Shown here piece after piece: positions 38,496-47,509 of a DNA stretch of 64,000 nt (its first letter is position 1; each line of letters starts with the position of its first letter). The notes under the pieces are model-generated. The model was given only the letters and a program-made list of their open reading frames with translations, was not told the DNA's origin and did no database searches. This DNA is from Flavobacteriaceae bacterium GF1 (GTDB lineage Bacteria > Bacteroidota > Bacteroidia > Flavobacteriales > Flavobacteriaceae). The DNA is taken from the NCBI GenBank assembly GCA_009797885.1, contig WNKP01000003.1, forward strand, positions 398,556-462,555, written 5' to 3'. A program made the translations under genes and the position numbers.

Positions 38496-39322
38496 ACGAT
38501 AAGATTGCAGTAGTAACAGGGGCTGGTGGTACGCTCTGCTCGTCAATGGCGATAGATTTGGCAAAACAGGGGTATAAAGTGGCCTTGTTGGGAAGAACCT
38601 TGTCAAAACTAAAAAAGGTCAGTGATGAGATAAAAGCGAATAACGGTATTGCCCTATGTGTTCCCGCCGATGTTTCGGATGAGGTATCCGTAAAAAAGGC
38701 AAGGGATATCATTGAAAATCAACTGGGAACCTGCACTGTATTGATAAATGGTGCTGGAGGAAACCAGAATGATGCCTTGCCCAATATTGCAGCATTTGAC
38801 GAACGTGAACTTAATGACGAAGAAGGGGTGAAGGGGTTTTTTAATTTGAGTATGGATGTTTTTCAAAATGTAATCGACATCAATACCATGGGTACGGTCA
38901 TTCCGTGTTTTGTTTTTGGGAAAAGTATGGCAAAAAATAAAAAAGGGAACATCATCAATTTTGCGTCTATGACGAGTTATCGACCTATTACCAAAGTTGC
39001 GGCCTATGCCATGGCCAAAAGCGGCGTGGTAAGTTTTACGCAGTGGTTGGCGGCTTATTTGGCTCCAGCCAAAATACGCGTCAATGCCATTGCCCCTGGA
39101 TTCTTTTTGAACGATCGCAGCCGTATGCTGATGTTGGACGAAGTTGGTTCACCTACGGAACGTGCACAAAATATATTAGGACATACGCCCATGGGCCGTT
39201 TTGGCGAAGCCCAAGAACTTATTGGTTGTATGAATTGGCTGATTGATGAAAAAAATGCTGGATTTGTAACAGGAATAACCATTCCAGTGGATGGGGGATT
39301 CCTGTCATGTCCCGGAGTTTAA
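38492..39322 (+). CDS. SDR-family D-mannonate oxidoreductase (fructuronate reductase)
   Basis: A 276-residue short-chain dehydrogenase. NAD-binding motif TGAGGTLCSSMA near the N-terminus, NGAGG in place of the usual NNAG, and a catalytic Ser...Tyr-x3-Lys set (ASMTSYRPITKVAAYAMAKS). In Bacteroidota uronate loci such SDRs replace UxuB and reduce D-fructuronate to D-mannonate; the position between uxaC and a uxuA homologue supports that. ATG 38492 was chosen because it overlaps the uxaC stop (ATGA), in preference to an upstream TTG. Confidence 0.88.
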   Translation: MNDKIAVVTGAGGTLCSSMAIDLAKQGYKVALLGRTLSKLKKVSDEIKANNGIALCVPADVSDEVSVKKARDIIENQLGTCTVLINGAGGNQNDALPNIAAFDERELNDEEGVKGFFNLSMDVFQNVIDINTMGTVIPCFVFGKSMAKNKKGNIINFASMTSYRPITKVAAYAMAKSGVVSFTQWLAAYLAPAKIRVNAIAPGFFLNDRSRMLMLDEVGSPTERAQNILGHTPMGRFGEAQELIGCMNWLIDEKNAGFVTGITIPVDGGFLSCPGV

Positions 39323-39341
39323 AATTTATATGGAGGATGAA

Positions 39342-40808
39342 ATGATGATTGAGTATAAGATTACATATCTATTTTTTGCTTTCCTGCTATGCACGTTGAC
39401 CATGGCACAACAGGGGCTTGGTATTGCATCCGAGCCAATGGGGGATGTGCGACCAAGAAACGCTCACGAAATAGCTTCCTCCAATTGGTCACTTGGGGGC
39501 GAAACCATGGATCGGGATTTTACCGATTTCAGTGAATGGAAACAATATTTGGGTCCTACAGGAACAAAAAAAATCCGGTTACAAGCTGGTTGGGCCAAAT
39601 GTGAACCCAAAAAAGGGGAGTACAATTTTGAATGGCTCGATACTATCATTGATGAAGTCATTGCCCAGGGCGTAGAACCTTGGTTGCAAACATCTTACGG
39701 AAATCCCATTTATGAAGGCGGGGGTATGCCCAATCTCTCTGGAGGTTTTCCGGTATCGGCGGAAGCATTGGCGGCATGGGACAAATGGGTCACCGAATTG
39801 GTCAAACGCTATAAAGGAAAAGTTAGGATTTGGGAAATTTGGAACGAGAGTGATGGCAATCCTAAAAATACACCGGAGGCCTATGCCAAGCTTTTCATCC
39901 GTACCGCAGAAATTATACGCTCCAAAATACCAAATGCACAAATCTATGCACTGTCCTTGGCCGAAATTGAAACCGAATATGTGGAACCCTTTTTACACTA
40001 TTTGAAAGAACGGGATAAGCTTCAACTTGTGGACGTGATAACACTCCACGGCTATACGTACCGACCGGAGGATTGCTATGAAAAATACCAAAAAATAAGA
40101 CAGTTGGTGGCACGGTATTCCAAAGATATCATAATCGGTCAGGGCGAGTTGGGTTGTCCTTCGGAAAATCAGCCACATTATGCGCTTAGAAATCACCCAT
40201 GGACGGAAGTTTCGCAATCAAAATGGCTTTTGAGGAAAATGCTGGGAGATCTGGGCCGTGACATTCCTTCCTTATATTTTACCATAATCGATATGAATTA
40301 TGTCAAGGTCCTGGGATATGAAAATGGAAGGGTAACAACACTCAAGGAACCCATATACACTATAAATACAAAAGGATTGATAAAAGCCAATAAGGATAAT
40401 ACCGTAGCGTATCTAAAACCTTCCTATACCGCGTTTCAAAACCTTACGTCGATTTTTGACCATTCATTAGCACGAATTTCCAATTATCCCTACAGGACCG
40501 ATTCCTCGGATTCCCTTTCTGTATATGGTTTCCAATCGAAAAATTTCGATTACCAGATCGTTGTTATTTGGAAGGATAGTGACATCCCCAATGACTCCAC
40601 AGAAAAAAGCAGTGTAAAATTCGAGTTCCCCAAAGCAAATTTTGCTGAGCCCGTTTATGTCGATATGCGAACTGGTGCGGTATATGAAATACTGAAAACC
40701 CACTGGAATAAAAACGGGACCTATTATGAGTTTTTAAATATTCCCATTTATGATTCCCCCATTTTGATTGCAGACAAAAGTCTTGTTCAGCTAGTTTACA
40801 AAGAATGA
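39342..40808 (+). CDS. Secreted glycoside hydrolase, clan GH-A (GH39-like)
   Basis: A 488-residue enzyme with signal peptide (MMIEYKITYLFFAFLLCTLT, MAQQ) and a (beta/alpha)8 fold of the clan A type. The acid/base motif is W-N-E169 in RIWEIWNESDG, and the probable nucleophile is E269 in GQGELGCPS. A C-terminal beta domain follows. The closest recognisable group is GH39-like (beta-xylosidase, iduronidase, other uronic-linked activities); exact specificity is not deducible. Start 39342 follows a GGAGG at 39332-39336. Its stop codon TGA is formed by the first two bases of an inserted MITE. Confidence 0.8.
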   Translation: MMIEYKITYLFFAFLLCTLTMAQQGLGIASEPMGDVRPRNAHEIASSNWSLGGETMDRDFTDFSEWKQYLGPTGTKKIRLQAGWAKCEPKKGEYNFEWLDTIIDEVIAQGVEPWLQTSYGNPIYEGGGMPNLSGGFPVSAEALAAWDKWVTELVKRYKGKVRIWEIWNESDGNPKNTPEAYAKLFIRTAEIIRSKIPNAQIYALSLAEIETEYVEPFLHYLKERDKLQLVDVITLHGYTYRPEDCYEKYQKIRQLVARYSKDIIIGQGELGCPSENQPHYALRNHPWTEVSQSKWLLRKMLGDLGRDIPSLYFTIIDMNYVKVLGYENGRVTTLKEPIYTINTKGLIKANKDNTVAYLKPSYTAFQNLTSIFDHSLARISNYPYRTDSSDSLSVYGFQSKNFDYQIVVIWKDSDIPNDSTEKSSVKFEFPKANFAEPVYVDMRTGAVYEILKTHWNKNGTYYEFLNIPIYDSPILIADKSLVQLVYKE

Positions 40809-40856
40809 ACTCATTTAAACTTTTTAGCCATTTGAAATAGCTTAAATGAGTTCAAT
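40804..40856. mobile_element. 47-bp MITE derivative with 3-bp target duplication
   Basis: GAACTCATTTAA (40807-40818) and TTAAATGAGTTC (40842-40853) are the same ends as the 160-bp element at 2016. The flanking triplet is AAT on both sides. The interior TTTTTAGCCATTTGAAA matches one subterminal region of the larger element in inverse orientation; the remainder has been deleted, apparently across T-runs. Confidence 0.8.
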
Positions 40857-40873
40857 AGATAAAACCAAGAAGT

Positions 40874-41617
40874 ATGAGTATAGATGATTATAAGAAAGAG
40901 GTTGGTATGATGAATCTTGAAAAATTGATTCAAGTGCGTGAAGGTATCCCTACCAAAAAGTTCCCCATTCCGGAAAAGGAACTTTTGGATCGTTTCGAAA
41001 ACATCTATACTGGGGCGATAAATGATGTGTTAAGGGAGTTTACGCTGTTGGACCAGGCATTGCCGATACGGATACAACCTTTGGAACGGTACAGGACGGT
41101 TGCGGGCATAGCTTTTACCGTGAAGAGTTCTTCCAGTACAAAGATCAGTGGCGAGATGGAATACCGTACCAAAATGCTTGATGCAATGCATGAAAATGCT
41201 TTTGTAGTGTACGATACCAGTGGTGATGAAGAATCTACGTCGTGGGGCGGGGTCATGACCGCAGCGGCAAAAAGTAAAGGGGTACGGGCAGCTTGTCTGG
41301 ATGGGGGTATTAGGGATACACACCAGATATTGGAGGCCAATTTCCCTGTATTTTACAAGTACCGCTCCTCCAATGGTAGCTTAGGTAGATGCTTGATTAC
41401 GGATTACCAAATTCCAATACAGATTGATAAATGCTTCATAAAACCGGGAGATATTATTGTAGGGGATATAGATGGTGTCCTTTCAGTCCCCAGAAATATT
41501 GCTTATGACGTGTTGTTAAGGGCAGAAGAAATCCGTAAAAACGAAAAGAAAATTTTCGGTTGGGTAGAAGAGGGCCAAACGGCCAAAGAAATATCGGATA
41601 AGGGCGGTTATTTTTAA
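40874..41617 (+). CDS. RraA-family protein (class II pyruvate aldolase type)
   Basis: A 247-residue RraA-like protein. The family covers 4-hydroxy-4-methyl-2-oxoglutarate aldolases and the RNase E regulator RraA. The metal/catalytic motif is intact: G144-G-I-R147-D148, where Arg and Asp support aldol cleavage of pyruvate-yielding substrates. Placed between a hydrolase and mannonate dehydratase, it may cleave a 2-keto-3-deoxy acid such as KDG. No KDG kinase or KDPG aldolase gene is visible nearby. That specificity is inference only. Confidence 0.85.
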   Translation: MSIDDYKKEVGMMNLEKLIQVREGIPTKKFPIPEKELLDRFENIYTGAINDVLREFTLLDQALPIRIQPLERYRTVAGIAFTVKSSSSTKISGEMEYRTKMLDAMHENAFVVYDTSGDEESTSWGGVMTAAAKSKGVRAACLDGGIRDTHQILEANFPVFYKYRSSNGSLGRCLITDYQIPIQIDKCFIKPGDIIVGDIDGVLSVPRNIAYDVLLRAEEIRKNEKKIFGWVEEGQTAKEISDKGGYF

Positions 41618-41697
41618 TATCCCACATCTTGAACAAAACCAAGTGCCCTAAAGATTTAAAACGCTATCGCCATGCAAAGGACTGGAAAACACATTAA

Positions 41698-42672
41698 ATG
41701 AGACTCAGTTTTCTTTTTTTTGGAAATAAACCCGATGAAAGATGGCAGTTGTGCCGTCAAATGGGAATAGACCATGCCATTGCAAAATTGGCCCCCAATG
41801 TAACAGGGGAACCATCCATAGACAATTACGAATCTTTCGCCCGGTCAAAACTAATTTTTGAAGAACACGGCTTTCGACTCTGTGGACTAGAGGGCGATCA
41901 GTTCGACATGCATCGAATTAAACTTGGGCTACCCGGAAAAGAAAGGGACATTGAAGCATATCAAAAAATGCTCGAAAATATGGGGCGATTAAAGGTTTCC
42001 CTACTGTGCTATAATTTTATGGCCACGGGATGGTACCGTACCCATCGTGCCCTGCCAGAACGTGGAGGTGCACTGGTAAGTGGATTCAATTACAACACGG
42101 CCAAAAATGAACCCATTTCAACCTATGGCGCGTTTAGTGAAAATCAGATTTGGGACAACTACCAATGGTTTATTGAGCAGGTAATGCCAACAGCGGAGGC
42201 CAATAACGTAAAAATGGCCTTGCATCCAGATGATCCACCAATTGGTCCCATTCATGGAATAGCCCGTATTCTAACATCGGCAAAAGCAATGGAAAAGGCA
42301 CTTTCATTCTCGGATAGTCCCTCCCATGGACTCACATTTTGCCAAGGCACTTTTGCCACAATGAATGAAAACTTGGAAGCCTTGTTTTTGAAGCATAAAA
42401 AGGCCAATAGGATTTTCTTCGTTCATATTCGGGATGTAAGAGGCACTCCTTTTAATTTTCGAGAGACTTTTCATGATAATGGCCCAACGGATATGTACAA
42501 GATGATGAAACGCTACAAAGAGCTTGGAGGTAATGTCCCTGTGCGTTCGGATCATGTTCCCACTATGGCAGGAGACGACAATGAAAATATGGGTTACACA
42601 ATGAACGGTAGCTTGTTTGGTTTAGGCTACATAAAAGGCTTGATGCATGCGTGCGGAATTCAGGTCCCATGA
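41698..42672 (+). CDS. uxuA: Mannonate dehydratase (UxuA family)
   Basis: Dehydrates D-mannonate to 2-keto-3-deoxy-D-gluconate (KDG). The 324-residue protein belongs to the xylose-isomerase-like TIM-barrel UxuA family: MALHPDDPP, LTFCQGTF, FFVHIRDVRG, FRETFHDNG and VPVRSDHVPTMAGD carry the metal-binding His, Cys and Asp residues. It is somewhat shorter than E. coli UxuA (394), like related Bacteroidota/Firmicutes forms. It completes the uxaC-SDR-uxuA route in this locus. Confidence 0.93.
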   Translation: MRLSFLFFGNKPDERWQLCRQMGIDHAIAKLAPNVTGEPSIDNYESFARSKLIFEEHGFRLCGLEGDQFDMHRIKLGLPGKERDIEAYQKMLENMGRLKVSLLCYNFMATGWYRTHRALPERGGALVSGFNYNTAKNEPISTYGAFSENQIWDNYQWFIEQVMPTAEANNVKMALHPDDPPIGPIHGIARILTSAKAMEKALSFSDSPSHGLTFCQGTFATMNENLEALFLKHKKANRIFFVHIRDVRGTPFNFRETFHDNGPTDMYKMMKRYKELGGNVPVRSDHVPTMAGDDNENMGYTMNGSLFGLGYIKGLMHACGIQVP

Positions 42673-42788
42673 GAGTAAAAAACCAATGGGAATGGAAAAT
42701 AGGGGATCGATTTCAAGGTAGCCCCTTTTGGTGTTGATTAATTTGATGTATAGCATCACTACGAAAAAACAATTTTAAAAAACAACGA

Positions 42789-44180
42789 ATGAGAACATTG
42801 ATCCTTGTTGGTACACTTTTGGTATTCGCTCTAAAAAGCTTGGCCCAGACAAAAAATGAATTCCCCAATATTGTTTTAATGGTAGCTGATGATCTTGGTT
42901 ATGGCGATCTTTCCTGTTATGGTCAAGGGAAATGGAAAACGCCAAGAATCGATAATCTGGCATCACAAGGTGCCCGTTTGACCGATTTTTATGTGCCTAC
43001 CCCGTATTGTGCTCCCTCACGGGCAACACTGTTGACGGGCAAATATCCGTTCAATCATGGATTGATGGACAATCCGGCACCTGACGCAACGGCTTATTTG
43101 GATACTGTGGGGTTGTCCTTAAAAGAGAGGTTACTGAGCGATGTATTAAAAGAAGAAGGGTATGCAACCACCTGTATCGGAAAATGGCACCTTGGACATC
43201 AAGCAAAATACTTGCCTACACAACGGGGTTTTGATAGTTATTACGGTATTCCTTATTCAAATGATATGCGACCAGTACATCTGTTGGAAAACAAGGCCAT
43301 AGTTGAATATCCTGTGGTGCAATCTACCCTAACGTCCAGATATACCGTGAGAGCTATGGAATTTATGGAAAAAAATAAGGATGTGCCGTTCTTTCTGTAT
43401 TTACCACATGCCATGCCCCATAAGCCATTGGCGCCATCAACTGATTTTTACACCCCCGAAACCAAAAATGACCTGTATGCCGATGTAATAAGGGAATTGG
43501 ATGATTCGGTTGGAATGGTTTTGGACAAGTTGAACGAACTCTCATTGACTGAAAATACCATTGTAATCTTTATGTCCGATAACGGTCCTTGGTTTGGAGG
43601 AAGTACTGGAGGGTTAAGGGGAATGAAAGCCCTTACCTGGGAAGGTGGTCTAAAGGTCCCATTCATCATCAGATGGCCTGGTAATATACCCCAAAATCAA
43701 GTACTGCACGATCCCGTAGCTTCCATGGATATTTTCCCAACATTGCTCAATATGGCAGGTATAGCAGTACCCAAAGAGAATACGCTGGATGGAAAGGACA
43801 TCACACCAGTTTTGACCTTATCGTCGGAAACACCGCATAAGGCGTTATTAGGGATGTTCGGAAAGGAAATCTATACCGTACGCCGTGGCCCGTGGAAATT
43901 GCACATAAAAGCCCGCACCGATACACCAGACTATATGTTAACGGACTGGGAAGACCCAAGAGGGCCGGACGGGGTAACCATTTTAGGGCCTTATGAGCAA
44001 CCAAGATCTTCTGAATATCCAGGAGTACTTTCTGGTGAAGGGCCTGAGGATATGATGTTATTCAATTTGGAAAAAGATCCTGGGGAACAGCATAATGTAG
44101 CCGCACAAAATCCGAAGGTGGTCAAAACACTAATGCGGTTCTACAAAAATCAACTACAACTAATTCAGGGGAATAGATAA
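42789..44180 (+). CDS. Secreted arylsulfatase-type sulfatase (S1 family)
   Basis: A 463-residue type I sulfatase with signal peptide (residues 1-19). D34-D35 of MVADDLGYGD bind calcium. C74-A-P-S-R is the formylglycine motif: Cys74 must be oxidised by a formylglycine-generating enzyme encoded elsewhere. TGKYPFNHG and FMSDNGPW are further family blocks. It would remove sulfate esters from the glycan in the periplasm, indicating a marine (algal) sulfated polysaccharide. It ends one base before the beta-helix gene. Confidence 0.94.
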   Translation: MRTLILVGTLLVFALKSLAQTKNEFPNIVLMVADDLGYGDLSCYGQGKWKTPRIDNLASQGARLTDFYVPTPYCAPSRATLLTGKYPFNHGLMDNPAPDATAYLDTVGLSLKERLLSDVLKEEGYATTCIGKWHLGHQAKYLPTQRGFDSYYGIPYSNDMRPVHLLENKAIVEYPVVQSTLTSRYTVRAMEFMEKNKDVPFFLYLPHAMPHKPLAPSTDFYTPETKNDLYADVIRELDDSVGMVLDKLNELSLTENTIVIFMSDNGPWFGGSTGGLRGMKALTWEGGLKVPFIIRWPGNIPQNQVLHDPVASMDIFPTLLNMAGIAVPKENTLDGKDITPVLTLSSETPHKALLGMFGKEIYTVRRGPWKLHIKARTDTPDYMLTDWEDPRGPDGVTILGPYEQPRSSEYPGVLSGEGPEDMMLFNLEKDPGEQHNVAAQNPKVVKTLMRFYKNQLQLIQGNR

Positions 44181-44181
44181 A

Positions 44182-45687
44182 ATGGGAAAATTCAAAAAAT
44201 CCAATCTGCCAATGGGTACAAAAACTACCGTTTTTAGAACTATGGTAATACGTGTATTGGCCATCAGTTTCTGTGTACTATCATATGCGCAAGGTATTCA
44301 GGACCAAAACATAAAATGGGCATCACAATACCCGGGCACCTCTGCAAACGAAAAGATCGATAATGCGATAAAAAGCGCGGTAGAAACCCAGGGCAATAAT
44401 GTTATCGGCATAGGTCCCAATGGTCCTGATGAAAATGGAATCTGGCTCTTGGACGAAAGCATAAAATTGCCCAGTAATACTACGTTGATTTTAGCTGGGG
44501 CACATCTTAAGATGGCAACAGGCGTAAAGGCCCTGCTCCTGGAAAATGAAGATACCGCAAACGGGAATACCGATATCCATATTGTAGGTTGGGGTCAGGC
44601 CATACTTGATGGAAATGCTAGCAGGGAACCGGAACGAACTGGGGGAGCGGTACATTTTTACAATGTCAAAAACCTAACCATTAAAGGGTTGCAGATTGGC
44701 GCAACAGCAGGATGGGCATTTACCTTGGAAAAGGTAAGCAATGTCCATGTAAATAACCTCAATTTCTTTCAAGGGAACGAGCATCCTTGGCAAGATGGAA
44801 TACACATCGTAGGGCCGGCCAATTCCGTGGTAATAGACAATATTACCGGTACGTTCGGCGATGACGTTGTCGTTGTGGACAGTGCCATGGGAAGAATAGG
44901 TCAAGGTGGTGCGGTACAAGGTGTTACTATTTCCAATGTGGTGGCCACCAATATCTGGGGTGCTGCCATTTTGCGTACCATTGCGGCGAAGGGTAAGCCC
45001 GTTGAAGGGGTGTATTGTACCAATATGACCTTTCTAACAAAAGAAGGCGGTACGGACGCTGCCATTAAAATAGGCTGGGATGGAAGGCTCAAGGAAATCG
45101 ATCCTTGGGAACATCCTTTACCGGAGGAGCACAAAAATATTGTTATTGAGAATCTATACATTCCACATTGGGAAGGCCCCATTGTAACGGTACAAAACCC
45201 TGTAAAGAACCTTACACTCAAAAATATTTCCGCTAGGCATAAAGGGCCTTTTTTCTATAACTTGGAACACACCGTTGATGGTCTTACCATAGACAATTGT
45301 CACTCTACCCTCATTGGAAATCCCCCTAAAACAATGGTGAGCAACTTTTACAGGGCCTTGACAGCCAATAAGGTATATCCGCTTATCACCCCTTATAAAG
45401 GAGATTTTATAAACGATCCACCGGGAACCATAGCTTTTGACCATGCATTGGTGAACGATCTCACAATTACAAACACCACTTTCGATTTTAAGGGTGTCAC
45501 CAGTTCAGAGATGTACCCCATAGCGGTACGGATATACAAAACGGCGATAGTTGATGGCCTGTACCTCAATAACGTCAGGATAAAAAACTATTCCACAGGA
45601 ATTCAAATCGATAAAGGAACCTCCATAAAGAACTTTGAGTACTCAAACATCCGATTTTCGGAAGTAGCTCATCAGATAAAAAAATAG
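44182..45687 (+). CDS. Secreted right-handed beta-helix protein (pectate lyase/GH28-like fold)
   Basis: A 501-residue protein with a signal peptide (core VIRVLAISFCVLSYAQ; ATG 44242 is an alternative start giving a shorter n-region). The body shows regular beta-helix turns (NLTIKGLQIGATAG, VHVNNLNFFQGNEHPWQDGIH, NVVATNIWGAAILRT, LTIDNCHSTLIG). HPWQDGIHI and GDDVVVVDS resemble GH28-type active-site strands, where Asp pairs act in hydrolysis. It is probably the polysaccharide backbone enzyme of the locus, but lyase or hydrolase class cannot be decided here. Confidence 0.75.
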   Translation: MGKFKKSNLPMGTKTTVFRTMVIRVLAISFCVLSYAQGIQDQNIKWASQYPGTSANEKIDNAIKSAVETQGNNVIGIGPNGPDENGIWLLDESIKLPSNTTLILAGAHLKMATGVKALLLENEDTANGNTDIHIVGWGQAILDGNASREPERTGGAVHFYNVKNLTIKGLQIGATAGWAFTLEKVSNVHVNNLNFFQGNEHPWQDGIHIVGPANSVVIDNITGTFGDDVVVVDSAMGRIGQGGAVQGVTISNVVATNIWGAAILRTIAAKGKPVEGVYCTNMTFLTKEGGTDAAIKIGWDGRLKEIDPWEHPLPEEHKNIVIENLYIPHWEGPIVTVQNPVKNLTLKNISARHKGPFFYNLEHTVDGLTIDNCHSTLIGNPPKTMVSNFYRALTANKVYPLITPYKGDFINDPPGTIAFDHALVNDLTITNTTFDFKGVTSSEMYPIAVRIYKTAIVDGLYLNNVRIKNYSTGIQIDKGTSIKNFEYSNIRFSEVAHQIKK

Positions 45688-45780
45688 CTTCAGAAAAGGA
45701 GAAAAACACAATTGCAAGCGCATCGCTTTGGGCAAGTTAAAATTTGTATCAAAAACACCAGGTTTTTTGTTCATCATTAC

Positions 45781-45827
45781 AAAAAAATAAGGTTTGTAAT
45801 CCGTTAATCAACTGGTTTACAAACCTT
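45781..45827 (-). terminator. Rho-independent terminator of tRNA-Lys
   Basis: An 11-bp perfect stem (45789-45799 with 45817-45827) is followed on the minus strand by TTATTTTTTT. It lies 22 bases beyond the tRNA's 3' end. Confidence 0.85.
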
Positions 45828-45848
45828 ATACCTACTGTCATTAAAAAG

Positions 45849-45921
45849 TGACCTGACTGGGGCTCGAACCCAGGACCCTCTCCTTAAAAGGGAGATGCTC
45901 TACCAACTGAGCTATCAGGTC
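45849..45921 (-). tRNA. tRNA-Lys (anticodon TTT)
   Basis: On the minus strand: acceptor GACCTGA pairs with TCAGGTC, the D-loop is AGTTGGTAGAGC, the anticodon loop CTTTTAA carries TTT, and the T-loop is GTTCGAG. 73 nt with discriminator A; CCA is not encoded. Confidence 0.97.
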
Positions 45922-45957
45922 ATTAAAAAAGAGCAACCCTATTGGGTTAAGCGGGTG

Positions 45958-45987
45958 CAAATATACAATCCTAAATTTATTATTCAA
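45958..45987 (-). promoter_or_regulatory. Promoter of tRNA-Lys
   Basis: On the minus strand, TTG (45987-45985), 19 bp, then TATATTTG (45965-45958): a perfect Bacteroidota promoter. Confidence 0.85.
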
Positions 45988-46037
45988 GTCATTTAATGAT
46001 AAATTTGACGATTTAAGAAACATCATAATCATAAGGA

Positions 46038-46553
46038 ATGAAAGTTGTGCTATTGGGCTATATGGCAAGTGGAAAATCCAGTGTGGGTAAGGCATTGGCA
46101 AAACGGTTGGATCTTAGTTTTTTAGACTTGGACGAGGAGATTTCGAAAGCCGTGGAAATGGATATTCCTGAAATCTTTTCACGGAAAGGGGAGATCTTTT
46201 TTAGGAAGAAGGAAGCGGAGGTCTTGAAGGAAGTTTTGACGCATACCCCCAATATGGTCCTTTCGTTGGGAGGGGGTACCCCTTGTTATGGACGTAATAT
46301 GGAACTGATCGACCAATTAAGTGATCGGTCCTATTATTTAAAACTTTCCATTGGCAGTTTGGTGCAACGGATTATAAAGGAACGGGAACATCGGCCCCTG
46401 GTAAAGAATATTCCGGAAGCCGATCTTCCCGAGTTTATTGGAAAACACCTCTTTGAACGATCTCCCTTTTATGCGTTGGCAAACCAGACCATTGTTGCAG
46501 ACCAAAAAACCTTGGATGAGGTGGTAAAAGAGATTGCGGATGATTTAGTCTAA
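46038..46553 (+). CDS. aroK: Shikimate kinase
   Basis: Phosphorylates shikimate at O-3 with ATP in the chorismate pathway. The 171-residue protein has the P-loop GYMASGKSSVGK (residues 7-18), the shikimate-binding DLDEEI with following KG/FR residues, and the GGGTP signature (LSLGGGTPCY). Length is standard. Divergent from tRNA-Lys; its 3' end overlaps the convergent phosphoribosyltransferase by 9 bp. Confidence 0.95.
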   Translation: MKVVLLGYMASGKSSVGKALAKRLDLSFLDLDEEISKAVEMDIPEIFSRKGEIFFRKKEAEVLKEVLTHTPNMVLSLGGGTPCYGRNMELIDQLSDRSYYLKLSIGSLVQRIIKEREHRPLVKNIPEADLPEFIGKHLFERSPFYALANQTIVADQKTLDEVVKEIADDLV

Positions 46554-47042
46554 ATACACGCGATACCTTTTTGAGGTAAAGTCCACCGTAATATGTTCAT
46601 GTAGGGATGTGGACAGGGAAATGCCCTTATAGTCCGCTTTAACCGGGTATTTTTTATGGTTCCTATTGACCAAAACAGCGGTTTTTAACTGTTTTAACGG
46701 TGTTTTTAAAAAATAATGGACCCCATAAATTAATGTGGTGCCGGAATTGAGTACGTCATCGATCAATACCACACTTTTGTTCGTATAGGCGCTTTCGTCC
46801 AGAGAGGTCTCGACCCCACTTTCCAGGGGATTTTTTTTATCCATGATCACCTTGCAGCGTGTGATGGTGGCATCGGTTACCCTATCCAATACCTGTGCGA
46901 TCCGCTTGGCAAAAAGCACACCTCCCCCTTCAATTCCAGCGATGATGATCTCCTTTTCATTGGGATTGGCCTCATAGATCTGATAGGCAATTCTATTGAT
47001 GATATGCTGGATTTGCTCATGTCCTAGAATTTGGTTCGTCAT
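46545..47042 (-). CDS. Phosphoribosyltransferase family protein (PyrR-like)
   Basis: A 165-residue type I phosphoribosyltransferase, with the PRPP loop VVLIDDVLNSGTT and the flexible hood region. PyrR-type uracil phosphoribosyltransferases and related proteins share this layout; the substrate base is not clear from sequence. ATG 47042 was chosen over a TTG at 47069 that would overlap the S4 gene. Probably cotranscribed with hslR upstream. Confidence 0.88.
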   Translation of the reverse strand: MTNQILGHEQIQHIINRIAYQIYEANPNEKEIIIAGIEGGGVLFAKRIAQVLDRVTDATITRCKVIMDKKNPLESGVETSLDESAYTNKSVVLIDDVLNSGTTLIYGVHYFLKTPLKQLKTAVLVNRNHKKYPVKADYKGISLSTSLHEHITVDFTSKRYRVYLD

Positions 47043-47065
47043 GGTAACGCTTTTTTCAAAGGTAA

Positions 47066-47461
47066 TCAATCCGCTCCTTCGGCCGTTTTAAAATCTTCGT
47101 CCGTGAGGTATTCGTCAATATCCCTTCTGTCCTTTTTTGTGGGTCTTCCCGTGCCTTTTTTCCGGTAATGGTCTTTGGCAAATTGCAGCAGTTCATTGTG
47201 TTCAAATGCTTCTTTTGGGGTGGTGTCCTTGCGGTACAGTTCCACCAATTTTGCCCCAACACGGCTTTCCGGGATGTCCAATACCGTAAGTTGATGATCG
47301 ATCTGGTTTTTACGGACCGTGATCTTATCCATGGGGTAGACTTCCCTTGACGGCTTGACCACATCGCCATTGATCCGTACATGCCCCTTTTTACAAGCGG
47401 TAGTGGCCAGGTTCCTGGTTTTAAAATAACGCGTGCTCCAAAGAAATTTATCGATACGCAT
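47066..47461 (-). CDS. hslR: S4-domain RNA-binding protein (Hsp15-like)
   Basis: A 131-residue protein with an N-terminal S4 domain (MRIDKFLWSTRYFKTRNLAT, ACKKGHVRINGDVVKPS), as in Hsp15, which recycles stalled 50S subunits carrying nascent peptide. The C-terminal Lys/Arg/Asp-rich tail (KKGTGRPTKKDRRDIDEYL) is typical of Bacteroidota members. Preceded by the terminator of the lipoprotein gene and followed by the phosphoribosyltransferase. Confidence 0.93.
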   Translation of the reverse strand: MRIDKFLWSTRYFKTRNLATTACKKGHVRINGDVVKPSREVYPMDKITVRKNQIDHQLTVLDIPESRVGAKLVELYRKDTTPKEAFEHNELLQFAKDHYRKKGTGRPTKKDRRDIDEYLTDEDFKTAEGAD

Positions 47462-47487
47462 AAAAAAAGCCCTAAAGATTAGGGCTT
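47462..47487 (-). terminator. Terminator after the crystallin-like lipoprotein gene
   Basis: AGCCCTAA (47468-47475) pairs with TTAGGGCT (47479-47486); on the minus strand it is followed by seven T. It ends transcription of the gene at 47510-48283 just before hslR. Confidence 0.88.
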
Positions 47488-47509
47488 AATATTAAAACAT
47501 TTTTTTGAC

